DNA from: Mycolicibacterium brisbanense
GTDB lineage: Bacteria; Actinomycetota; Actinomycetes; Mycobacteriales; Mycobacteriaceae
DNA: 64,000 bases
Assembly (NCBI RefSeq): GCF_001570425.1
Contig: NZ_BCSX01000045.1
Coordinates: 1-64,000, forward strand
Reading direction: 5' to 3'
The translations under genes and the position numbers were made by a program. The notes under the pieces were generated by a model. It did not search any database. It saw nothing but the letters and a program-made list of their open reading frames with translations, and was not told where the DNA came from. Below are positions 36,974-44,769 of the stretch, piece after piece. Numbering within the stretch: the stretch's first letter is position 1; each line of letters begins with the position of its first letter.

Positions 36974-39900
36974 CTACGCCCCGCTGATGAGCCACCGGGC
37001 CCCCCGCAGCTTGGCGAGATCAGAAGGCGTGGTTTGCGCAGCCTGCCGGTCAGGCATGTTGTAACCCTCTCGCGGCTGGTACAGCTCACCATATGCAAAC
37101 GTCAAAGCGGCATTTGGGATCTTCGGTCCCGACGGCATGCTCGGGTCGGCGGGCGCGCGCTCCTTGTCCAAGGTCCGTCGAATTCCCACCAACATGTCTG
37201 TGCAAGCTGTGCATGGGCTGAGGTTGCTCCTGATCTCGATCGCGACAATCCGCTCGCGGAAGGCAGATCCTTGCTGCTCCAGGAAGTTGTCGAACTGGCT
37301 TTCTGTGTGGCCGGTGTTGGATCTGAAGAACGCAGCGCCACCGGATGCCCAACCGTGAGTCACGACTTCGCGTTGCTGTGGAAGTCCCGTCAAATTCGGT
37401 TCATTGGTGCCGACGTACACACCGCCGCGGGGCTTGTTTCGCGACTCCGCAGGTAGCCGGTCGTCAGGGTTGAACAGTTCATAACCCGAACCTCGAGGTG
37501 GCGTTGCACCTGTACCTCTCGGTACGGCGCCGGCCATTTCCAACGGTGTACGGGCTGGTGGTTCCGGCTGAGTTTCAGTAGGCAGGTTTCTGGGTGGAAC
37601 GCACACGGTGATCCTGGCAGTCATCTGCTGTCCGCCACGTGGCTCCTCTGCCATGCGCGCCCGGTTAGGTTGGCCGAATTGCGCCTGGATGCTGAGCAGT
37701 TTCGCCAGATTTCGGGCGTGCTTGTCGTTCGCTTTCTCAACATCTTTCGGTGTCTTCGCTGCCGCCAGCTCCTGCGTTGCGGTGTCGATGTTGTTCATCG
37801 CGGTGACCGCCTCGGACCGAGGACGCTGCTTGCCCTGTTGCTCTGGAAGTTCCGCCAAGCGGCCCCGATACAACCCGAGGAGGACTCCCAGTTCGGTGGG
37901 CTGGCTGGCGACGATCGTCTTGACGTGGCCGTCCTCACCGATCGTGCTGGTCACGGTGTGCCGCTCTGTTCCACCTTCTGGTTGGCGAACCGTGAACGGA
38001 GTCTGGTGGCGTCCTGTGATTGCAGCGATCTTTCCCTTGGCCCACTCCTTACCGGCATCCACCTTCCCCTTCACCCACGCCTTCCCGGCAGCCACCTTGG
38101 CCTTTACCTTGCTGCCAATTCCCTTGAGCCCGCGGATGATCGGCCCGGCGAGTTTGAGTCCGGTCTTGATGACGAAGTCGATGGCCTTGTTGACGGGCTT
38201 CTGCAGGGTGGCGATGATTTCGCGGATCTTCTCGCCGATGCCGCCGATACCGATGGCACTGGCCAAGAAGCCGATCAGGATGGGCACCATCTGCCCGAGC
38301 ACATCCTCGATCTTGGCGACGACTCCGCCGATGTTGCCCCGGACGATGTCGACAGCCGAGTCGATGACCGTGTTGACGAACTTGAGGATCCGTTCGGCGT
38401 TGTCGACGAAGAACATGATGATGTCGTAGATCAGCTTGCAGGCCTTGATGAATGCCGCGGCCGGGTTCAGCAGTCCGATCAGCCAGGTGATGCCGGCCGT
38501 GATGATCCGGGTGACGACGAAGTCTTTCACCTTCTCGAGGATCATCTCCTTGATGTCGCCGAGCTTGTCCATCAGCATCTGCCACAGCCCGGCCAGCCCC
38601 GTGGATGCGATGGTCCGGAAGATCTCGACACCCTTCTCTATCGCGGCCATCGCCGGCTCGCCGATCTGCTTGACCAGCCGGTTGCGAATGTTGGTCCAGG
38701 TCAAGCCGAACAATGACAAGAGCAGTTTGATGATGCCCTGCAGGTCGAACTTTTCGGGCAGCTCTACGCCGCCCTCGGCGAGCGCACCGAACAACCAGGT
38801 CATCAAGCCCTTGCGCAGGTGCTCCAGGATGTTGTCCTTGAAGCGCATGATGCCGCCCTTGACCCCGTCGATCAGGTTGCCGAGGAACCGCACCGGGTGC
38901 TTGACGATGTCACCGACCACGCTGGCCACCCGCGCCAACGTGTTCATCAGCATCGATGTGAGTTTGCGGATGGTCTCGATGACTGCCTTAATCGCGCCGA
39001 TGGCCTTGTCTACCAAGCCCTTGTTCTCGGCCTGCAACTCCTCGATGCGGTCGTCGAGACCCTTGCGCGCTTCGACATACTTGGTGGCCAGGGTGTCGAC
39101 CAGGGCGTCCTGCTTGGAGTTGACGTCACTTTCCAGTTGCTCGAACTTGTCGTTGATCTCCTTTGACGCCTCGGCGCCCACCTTCTGCAGGTCGGCAGGC
39201 AAACTCTTGACGTACGAGGCGATCTCGGTACGGCCGGCCGCGATGCGCTTCTTGGCTGCGGTCAGGTCGTTGCCGACGATGTCGGCCACCCGGGAGATCA
39301 CCGTGTCCATCTGCTTGAGGTACAGCTCGCGGCCCGCTTCGTAGAACCGGTTGACCGCGTCCGGCATGCCGACCAATTTGTCCTTGGCCCAACGTAATCC
39401 GCCGAGCCAGCCGCTGTAGCGATCCGCCTTGTACGCCGCCATCTTGGCAGCGACAAACGTCTCGAACGATTTGCGAGCGCTCGCCTCCCCCTCCTCGAAC
39501 GCCTTCTCCACCTTGGGATCGATGCCGTCGAGGATCTTCTTCACGTCGGCTTCGGTCGCAGCGAAGATCGCTTGCACCTTTGCCGTGACCTCGGCCCGTT
39601 TCGCCTCATCCTTGGATTTGGTCTTGCCCTTGTCGGCGACGAGGTGGGCCAGTGCCGCGGCTTTCGAACCCTGCATGCCGGCGATCCCGGCGGTCGTCGC
39701 CGCGGCGGCTTCGTTCTTCGACTGGTCGATGGTGTCCGCTTCGTGCTTGCGGTACTCGGCCGGCGCGCTGTCGGCGTGAGCCGCGGCTTCTTTCTTGTCG
39801 GTCAACGCCTGCTGGAATTGAGGCTCGTTGGACTCGCCGAGCTGCTTTTCGTCGACATCCGCGTCGGCCATCTCCTGGTTGGCCTGCTGCTTGCCGGCTT

Positions 39901-40972
39901 CGAGGTTGAGTTGCTCGGGCGGCGCGGGTTTCGGTACTGCGCCGTCGGCCGGGACCTTCGGGGCCGGCGCCTGTTCTTCCGGACCCATCGGCGTCACCGG
40001 TTTCGCGACGGCTTTCGAAGTGTCCGGCGCTGCATCCGTGGCAGCCTCGATGTCCTTGGCCTGGCCCTCCTTACCCTGGGTCACCATCCCCTTGATTTCG
40101 CCCTTGACCTCGCCGGCCTTACCGGACTCCGCATACGAGTCGGCTTCTTTGAGGGTTTTGGGTGACTTCGCCTCGATCGCCGCTTTTACGGCGGTGATGA
40201 ACGCTTTCTTGTCGAACGCCCCGGCCTGCTGGGCGTCCATGGTGTCGACCTTGGCCGCCTTGGCCTGCCCTGCGATGTCGTCGGACGGTGCCACCGCCGC
40301 GTCCTGCGCCTCTTTGGCTTTCGACCCCGCGGCAGGATGAGATCGCTTGTCGTGAGCCACCGACCGGACACCACCGGCGACAGCACCGAACGCCGGGTCC
40401 TGGGCAGGCTTCACTCCTGGCGGCGCCACCGGTGGTTGCAGCAGTTGATCAGCACTCAACGCGGCGGGGCCGGCTGCGGCGCCACCGCCCGGTAGCGCCG
40501 CAACGGCGGCCCGGCCACCGGCACCTGCTGTGCTTCCTCGTTTGGCCGGTGCGGCCGCGACCTTGCCCAGTGCACTTTTGGCCGGCACCGGTTTGGGCGG
40601 CGGCACAGGCTTTTTCGGCGCGACCGAAGCCGGCCCGAATCCCGTGGTGGTCACCGCCAATGCCGATGCGGGCGGCTTCGGTCCCTCCAGCTCGACGGGA
40701 ACACCCACGGCCTGCGCGGCCTTCAACCCCTTCTCAACGGTGTCGACGGCAGGCTCGTCGCGGCGCATCTCCCCCAGCGCCGTTTCGATCTCTTCCTTGC
40801 CGGGCGCTCTGAGTTTCCCCAGGAGCAGGGCGTTGACCGCAGCGTTGCCCGCCGTCCGCTGCAACGCGGCCAGCCCCGTCGCCCCCGGCTGTGGTCGCGG
40901 CCGCCGAGTCTGCGCTCGCCCCGCCACCAGCGCGTCAGTGACCTCTCTCCCGGCCCGCGCCGGCTCGCTCAT
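36974..40972 (-). CDS. eCIS cargo toxin with C-terminal deaminase-like domain
   Basis: This 1332-residue protein opens with LQRTAGNAAV (residues ~37-46), a motif shared with other cargo-like proteins here. An Ala/Pro-rich, disordered stretch reaches ~320, followed by a long helical/coiled-coil region (~350-700) and amphipathic helices (~700-985) reminiscent of eCIS cargo scaffolds. The last ~170 residues have H-T-E (His1222, Glu1224) and S-P-C-T-A-C (Cys1254, Cys1257), the zinc and proton-shuttle residues of nucleic-acid deaminase toxins. It probably modifies bases in target nucleic acid. It is downstream of the DUF4157 gene in the same operon. No obvious immunity gene adjoins. Confidence 0.75.
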   Translation of the reverse strand: MSEPARAGREVTDALVAGRAQTRRPRPQPGATGLAALQRTAGNAAVNALLLGKLRAPGKEEIETALGEMRRDEPAVDTVEKGLKAAQAVGVPVELEGPKPPASALAVTTTGFGPASVAPKKPVPPPKPVPAKSALGKVAAAPAKRGSTAGAGGRAAVAALPGGGAAAGPAALSADQLLQPPVAPPGVKPAQDPAFGAVAGGVRSVAHDKRSHPAAGSKAKEAQDAAVAPSDDIAGQAKAAKVDTMDAQQAGAFDKKAFITAVKAAIEAKSPKTLKEADSYAESGKAGEVKGEIKGMVTQGKEGQAKDIEAATDAAPDTSKAVAKPVTPMGPEEQAPAPKVPADGAVPKPAPPEQLNLEAGKQQANQEMADADVDEKQLGESNEPQFQQALTDKKEAAAHADSAPAEYRKHEADTIDQSKNEAAAATTAGIAGMQGSKAAALAHLVADKGKTKSKDEAKRAEVTAKVQAIFAATEADVKKILDGIDPKVEKAFEEGEASARKSFETFVAAKMAAYKADRYSGWLGGLRWAKDKLVGMPDAVNRFYEAGRELYLKQMDTVISRVADIVGNDLTAAKKRIAAGRTEIASYVKSLPADLQKVGAEASKEINDKFEQLESDVNSKQDALVDTLATKYVEARKGLDDRIEELQAENKGLVDKAIGAIKAVIETIRKLTSMLMNTLARVASVVGDIVKHPVRFLGNLIDGVKGGIMRFKDNILEHLRKGLMTWLFGALAEGGVELPEKFDLQGIIKLLLSLFGLTWTNIRNRLVKQIGEPAMAAIEKGVEIFRTIASTGLAGLWQMLMDKLGDIKEMILEKVKDFVVTRIITAGITWLIGLLNPAAAFIKACKLIYDIIMFFVDNAERILKFVNTVIDSAVDIVRGNIGGVVAKIEDVLGQMVPILIGFLASAIGIGGIGEKIREIIATLQKPVNKAIDFVIKTGLKLAGPIIRGLKGIGSKVKAKVAAGKAWVKGKVDAGKEWAKGKIAAITGRHQTPFTVRQPEGGTERHTVTSTIGEDGHVKTIVASQPTELGVLLGLYRGRLAELPEQQGKQRPRSEAVTAMNNIDTATQELAAAKTPKDVEKANDKHARNLAKLLSIQAQFGQPNRARMAEEPRGGQQMTARITVCVPPRNLPTETQPEPPARTPLEMAGAVPRGTGATPPRGSGYELFNPDDRLPAESRNKPRGGVYVGTNEPNLTGLPQQREVVTHGWASGGAAFFRSNTGHTESQFDNFLEQQGSAFRERIVAIEIRSNLSPCTACTDMLVGIRRTLDKERAPADPSMPSGPKIPNAALTFAYGELYQPREGYNMPDRQAAQTTPSDLAKLRGARWLISGA

Positions 40973-40993
40973 GGTGCCCCCGGTGGATCGGTC

Positions 40994-41710
40994 TCAGGCC
41001 GATTCTTCTTCGGCCTGCTCTTCTTCGCGCTGCACGAAGGTCTGCGCCGTCTCCTCCTCTTCAGGCGCCTCCTCGCGCTGCACGGACGCTGCCTCGGCCA
41101 TCCGTTGCACACCTGCCGGTGCCGCCGCGGCCGGCGCCGGGCTGGACATCACGTGATCGGCGTTGGCGACGGCCTCACGCTCGAACCGGTCCGACGGATG
41201 GCTGACCTTCACCCCGCCACCGGCGTCGGTACCGTCGACCGGGCCGCTGCGCTGCTGCACCACATGTGTGAGCTCGTGAGCGATCATGTGCTTGCCCGCA
41301 TCCGAACCCGGGTCGTATCTTCCGCTGTCGAAGACGATGTTCGATCCGACCGTATAGGCCTGTGCATTCACCGATTTGGCTGACGCATGTGCGGCGGCAT
41401 CGTTGTGCACCCGGACGTCACCGAAGTCGTGTCCGAACCGGCCCTCCATATCGGCACGCAGATCGGCGGGAAGCGGTGCACCGGCCGAGGACACCACATC
41501 GTGGACAGGTGAGCGGTCCTCGTCCATCAGCGCCGCCGCACCGGAATTGCCTGCCGCGCGCTGCACGCCCAGGATCCCGGCCGGACCGGCCACGTCGAGC
41601 CGGCCCGACAAGGCTGCCCGCATCGCGACCGCCGATTCCGGATCCTCGAGTCGAGAAGCCTTCGGGCGCAACTCTGATGCGCGCTCGTGCTCGCTGTCGT
41701 GGGTACGCAT
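40994..41710 (-). CDS. DUF4157 eCIS-associated protein
   Basis: This 238-residue protein belongs to the DUF4157 family, the most characteristic accessory domain of eCIS loci. The core (residues ~65-155) reads PADLRADMEGRFGHDFGDVR, VHNDAAAHASAKSVNAQAYT and H-E-L-T-H at 145-149, a metallopeptidase-like motif. Before it lies VQRAAGNSGAAAL, related to LQRTAGNAAV of the toxin. The C-terminus is acidic with VQR motifs. A strong AGGAGGTGAG site precedes the ATG, and the toxin gene starts 21 bp downstream. A role in cargo processing or loading is suspected. Confidence 0.92.
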   Translation of the reverse strand: MRTHDSEHERASELRPKASRLEDPESAVAMRAALSGRLDVAGPAGILGVQRAAGNSGAAALMDEDRSPVHDVVSSAGAPLPADLRADMEGRFGHDFGDVRVHNDAAAHASAKSVNAQAYTVGSNIVFDSGRYDPGSDAGKHMIAHELTHVVQQRSGPVDGTDAGGGVKVSHPSDRFEREAVANADHVMSSPAPAAAAPAGVQRMAEAASVQREEAPEEEETAQTFVQREEEQAEEESA

Positions 41711-42148
41711 GCCGCCTCACCTCCTGAAGGTATGAGGCAACGATCCAGCGCTGCCCGGCACGGCGGAAGACGCGAAAGCGTGTCCCTTTGGACAGCGGCG
41801 CATGCCCGAACGGGCGGTCGACGCCGATATCCCCACGCTCGCGCGAAAGCGAACGTCGTCACGCGAACTCTACGGAGATCCGACACCTCCACCGACCTCC
41901 TTGCATCGCGGTGAAACGAGCGTCCCGGCTGATGAACCGGCGACAGCTCGTCATGGACGCAATTCCGCTTGGCGGGCAGTCGATTCCGCTCCGCCATAGA
42001 TACTGCACAGCGTCGAGCTCAGCTCGCCTACAGGGCATGCCTCAAAGTGCACGAACCGTTGCCCGCACGACAGTCCCGGTGCGCCTCGCGGCACCGCCTC
42101 GACACGAGCACGATCATGGCCAGCCCATCAGACCATCGAGGAGGCGCA
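41711..42148. other. 438-bp intergenic region between divergent cargo and structural operons
   Basis: No gene is seen here. The region must contain promoters for both the DUF4157-toxin operon and the sheath operon. I see a small inverted repeat TGTCC-CTTT-GGACA at 41781-41794 but no convincing -35/-10 pair. Three SD-like motifs near the ends belong to the flanking genes. Confidence 0.6.
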
Positions 42149-43693
42149 ATGCCGACGTATCTGTCGCCGGGAGTCTATGTCGAGGAAACCGACTCCGGCT
42201 CAAGGCCAATCGAAGGAGTGGGCACCGCCGTGGCGGCGTTCATCGGCCTGGCCGAGAAAGGCCCGTTCAACAAGCCCACCCTGATCAGCAACTGGACGGA
42301 ATACCGCAAGACCTTCGGCGGGGCGATAGACGGAGCGTGCCTCGCCGAGTCCGTGGCCGCTTATTTCCAGAACGGCGGCGGCAACTCGTATGTGGTCCGC
42401 ATCGGGGACGGCGAGGGCGAAAACGGCTCTGCCGGCGCACAACAGCAACTGGTCGCCGGGCCCCAAGGCGTACTGGCCAACTACCGAGTGGTGGCGCTGG
42501 ACCCCAGCACGCCACCAGACCGGTTACGCCTGGAGGTCGCGGCGTTCCACAGCGACGGCGAGGAGCAGCAGCCCGGTGCGGTCAAGCTGGTCGTGCGGCG
42601 GGACGGCCAGACCGTGGAGGAATTCCCCAACGTGACCACTGCCCGGGGGAAGAACAACGTCGCAACCGTTGTCAATGCGGCGTCACAAACCATCAAGCTC
42701 GAACAGATCTCCGGGAAACCGACCGAGGATCTGCAGGCCGGCATGCAGATCGCGCTCGCCGCACCGGCTGAGCTCGCCACGACAACGGCACCGGAACGAC
42801 TCACCACCGACGACTACGTGGGCAACGTCGACGAACGCAGCGGTGTCGCTGGTTTGGAAACCATCGACGAGATCACCATGGTGTGCATGCCTGACCTGCT
42901 GACGGCATATCAGCGCGGCGCCATCGACATCGACACCGTGCAGTCGGTGCAGCAGGCGATGATCACGCACTGCGAGCTGATGGGCGATCGGATGGCGATC
43001 CTGGATCCGCCGCCGGGATTCAACGCACAGCAGATCAAGGAGTGGCGCGTCGACAAGGCGCGTTACGACTCCAAGTACGCGACTCTCTATTGGCCGTGGG
43101 TCACCACCGGGGGTGGCAAGTACCTGCCGCCGTCCGGATTCGTCGCGGGCATCTGGGGCCGCAACGACGACACGCGCGGTGTTCACAAGGCACCGGCCAA
43201 CGAAATCGTCCGTGGTGCAATCGATGTGGAGACATTGATCACCCGGCGTGAACATGATCTGCTCAATCCTGTTGGCATCAACTGCATCCGGGCGTTCCCG
43301 GGTCGCGGCATCAGGGTGTGGGGCGCCCGCACCCTGTCCTCGGATCCGGCCTGGCGTTACATCAACATCCGGCGGCTGTTCAACTACCTGGAGGAGTCGA
43401 TCCTCACCAGCACCGACTGGGTGGTTTTCGAGCCCAACGACTACTCGCTGTGGGCCAAGCTGCGCCGCACCATCAGTGCGTTCCTGGTCAACGAGTGGCG
43501 TAAGGGAGCACTGTTCGGGCTGACGCCCGACGAGGCCTTCTACGTCAAGTGCGACAGCGAGACCAATCCTGCCGAAGGTATCGACGCCGGCGAAGTGGTC
43601 TGCGAAATCGGGGTTGCCCCGGTCAAACCCGCGGAGTTCGTGATCTTCCGGCTCTCGCAGTACTCCGGCGGCACCAGCCTCGTCGCCGAATAG
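42149..43693 (+). CDS. contractile tail sheath protein
   Basis: This 514-residue sheath subunit forms the contracting outer tube. N-terminal hallmarks are YLSPGVYVEETDSGSRPIEG and GVGTAVAAFIGLAEKGPFNK. The C-terminal sheath domain is conserved around INIRRLFNYLEESILTSTDW, FEPNDYSLWAKLRRTISAFL and IGVAPVKPAEFVIFRLSQYS. ATG 42149 follows GAGGAGG. It is the first gene of the eCIS structural operon. The tube gene follows after 24 bp. Confidence 0.96.
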   Translation: MPTYLSPGVYVEETDSGSRPIEGVGTAVAAFIGLAEKGPFNKPTLISNWTEYRKTFGGAIDGACLAESVAAYFQNGGGNSYVVRIGDGEGENGSAGAQQQLVAGPQGVLANYRVVALDPSTPPDRLRLEVAAFHSDGEEQQPGAVKLVVRRDGQTVEEFPNVTTARGKNNVATVVNAASQTIKLEQISGKPTEDLQAGMQIALAAPAELATTTAPERLTTDDYVGNVDERSGVAGLETIDEITMVCMPDLLTAYQRGAIDIDTVQSVQQAMITHCELMGDRMAILDPPPGFNAQQIKEWRVDKARYDSKYATLYWPWVTTGGGKYLPPSGFVAGIWGRNDDTRGVHKAPANEIVRGAIDVETLITRREHDLLNPVGINCIRAFPGRGIRVWGARTLSSDPAWRYINIRRLFNYLEESILTSTDWVVFEPNDYSLWAKLRRTISAFLVNEWRKGALFGLTPDEAFYVKCDSETNPAEGIDAGEVVCEIGVAPVKPAEFVIFRLSQYSGGTSLVAE

Positions 43694-43717
43694 CCCACCT
43701 GACACGAGGAGACAACC

Positions 43718-44164
43718 ATGGCACTGCAGGACGACGACAGCTCGGTAGGCCACTCATTCGGACTCGAATTCGACGGGATCCAGATCAAGGCCATCACCGA
43801 GGTGACCGGCTTGAAGATGGAGCAGGACGTCATCGAGTACAAGTCGAACGTGGCCAAGGACGGCAAGTACAACATCAAGAAGCTGCCGGGCCGGTGGAAA
43901 GCCGGCGAGTGCACCCTGACCCGCCCGTTGACCAAGGACGGCAGCTTCGACAAATGGGTCAAGGATTCCCAACTGGGCAAGATGAAGGATGCCCGCAAGG
44001 GCGGCTCCATCATCGTTTTCGACTACGAGGGTGAAGAAGTCAAGCGCTACAACCTCACCGCGGCATGGCCCAAGAGCCTGGAACTCAGCTCCATGAAGGC
44101 AGGCGACACCAGTGTCATGACCGAGAAGCTGGTGCTGACGTACGAGAAGTGCGAACCCGCCTGA
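43718..44164 (+). CDS. tail tube protein (gp19-like), first copy
   Basis: This 148-residue protein of the gp19/Hcp-like tube family has GHSFGLEFDGIQIKAITEVT near its start and LPGRWKAGECTLTRPLTKDG in the core. It stacks as hexameric rings inside the sheath. Its stop overlaps the next start (TGATG). Confidence 0.95.
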   Translation: MALQDDDSSVGHSFGLEFDGIQIKAITEVTGLKMEQDVIEYKSNVAKDGKYNIKKLPGRWKAGECTLTRPLTKDGSFDKWVKDSQLGKMKDARKGGSIIVFDYEGEEVKRYNLTAAWPKSLELSSMKAGDTSVMTEKLVLTYEKCEPA

Positions 44165-44613
44165 TGCGGCGAGGAAATGTGCACGGCAGTTCTGCCCTGG
44201 CCGATGGGCCAGGGCAGAAGCCTTCCGATGAGCCGGTGCGCGAACTGCGCACCGAGTTTCCGTTCGTCCTGCCGCGCGGATACGTCGACGCCTCGGGCAC
44301 CGTGCACCGTGACGGCGTGATGCGGCTGGCGACAGCCCGTGACGAACTGGTGTCCCAGCGCGACGACCGCGTGCGCGAAAGCCCGAATTATCTTGCGGTG
44401 GTTCTGATCGGTCGGGTGGTGATGCGCATCGGTGACATCGAGGATGTGCACGGCGGCATCATCGAGAACCTGTTCGCCTCGGATCTGGCGTTTCTTCAGG
44501 ACCTCTACCGACGGGTGAACCAGGACGGCCATACCCACGCCCGGGTCACCTGCCCGCACTGCAACAACGATTTCGCCGTCGACGTTGCCGGGAGCCGCCT
44601 GGGGGAATCGTGA
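44164..44613 (+). CDS. phage-tail-assembly-type protein with CxxC motif
   Basis: This 149-residue protein has a conserved core, RTEFPFVLPRGYVDASGTVH and DGVMRLATARDELVSQRDDR, as in tail-assembly proteins of eCIS and related phage loci. A C-terminal C-P-H-C motif in VTCPHCNNDFAVDVAG may bind zinc. Its start overlaps the tube stop codon and its stop overlaps the next GTG, so the three genes are tightly coupled. Role: probably an assembly chaperone (inference). Confidence 0.75.
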   Translation: MRRGNVHGSSALADGPGQKPSDEPVRELRTEFPFVLPRGYVDASGTVHRDGVMRLATARDELVSQRDDRVRESPNYLAVVLIGRVVMRIGDIEDVHGGIIENLFASDLAFLQDLYRRVNQDGHTHARVTCPHCNNDFAVDVAGSRLGES

Positions 44614-44756
44614 CCTGCGGAGCCGACGTCCTCTACCAGGAAGCGGCTTTCCTTGCCTACCACCTGCATTGGCCGCTCGACGACGTTCTCGACCTGGAGC
44701 ACGCAGACCGGCGACGGTTCGTGCAGCTCACCCGAAACCTGACCGCACAGAACTAG
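44610..44756 (+). CDS. DUF6760-like 48-residue protein
   Basis: A GTG at 44610 overlaps the preceding stop (GTGA) and opens a 48-codon frame. It reads DVLYQEAAFLAYHLHWPLDD then VLDLEHADRRRFVQLTRN, the conserved pattern of the small DUF6760 family found between tube and hub genes of eCIS loci. It is too short for routine ORF callers. Function unknown. Confidence 0.8.
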   Translation: MTCGADVLYQEAAFLAYHLHWPLDDVLDLEHADRRRFVQLTRNLTAQN

Positions 44757-44769
44757 CTGGAGGCCCGTG

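Noticed and set aside
36974-37400. Housekeeping cytidine or tRNA deaminase
   Set aside because: The domain is the C-terminal module of a 1332-residue cargo-type protein, unlike free-standing Cdd or TadA.
41961-42010. SigA-type promoter for the sheath operon near TTGGCG/TAGATA
   Set aside because: The hexamers are not at usable spacing and the -10 fit is poor.
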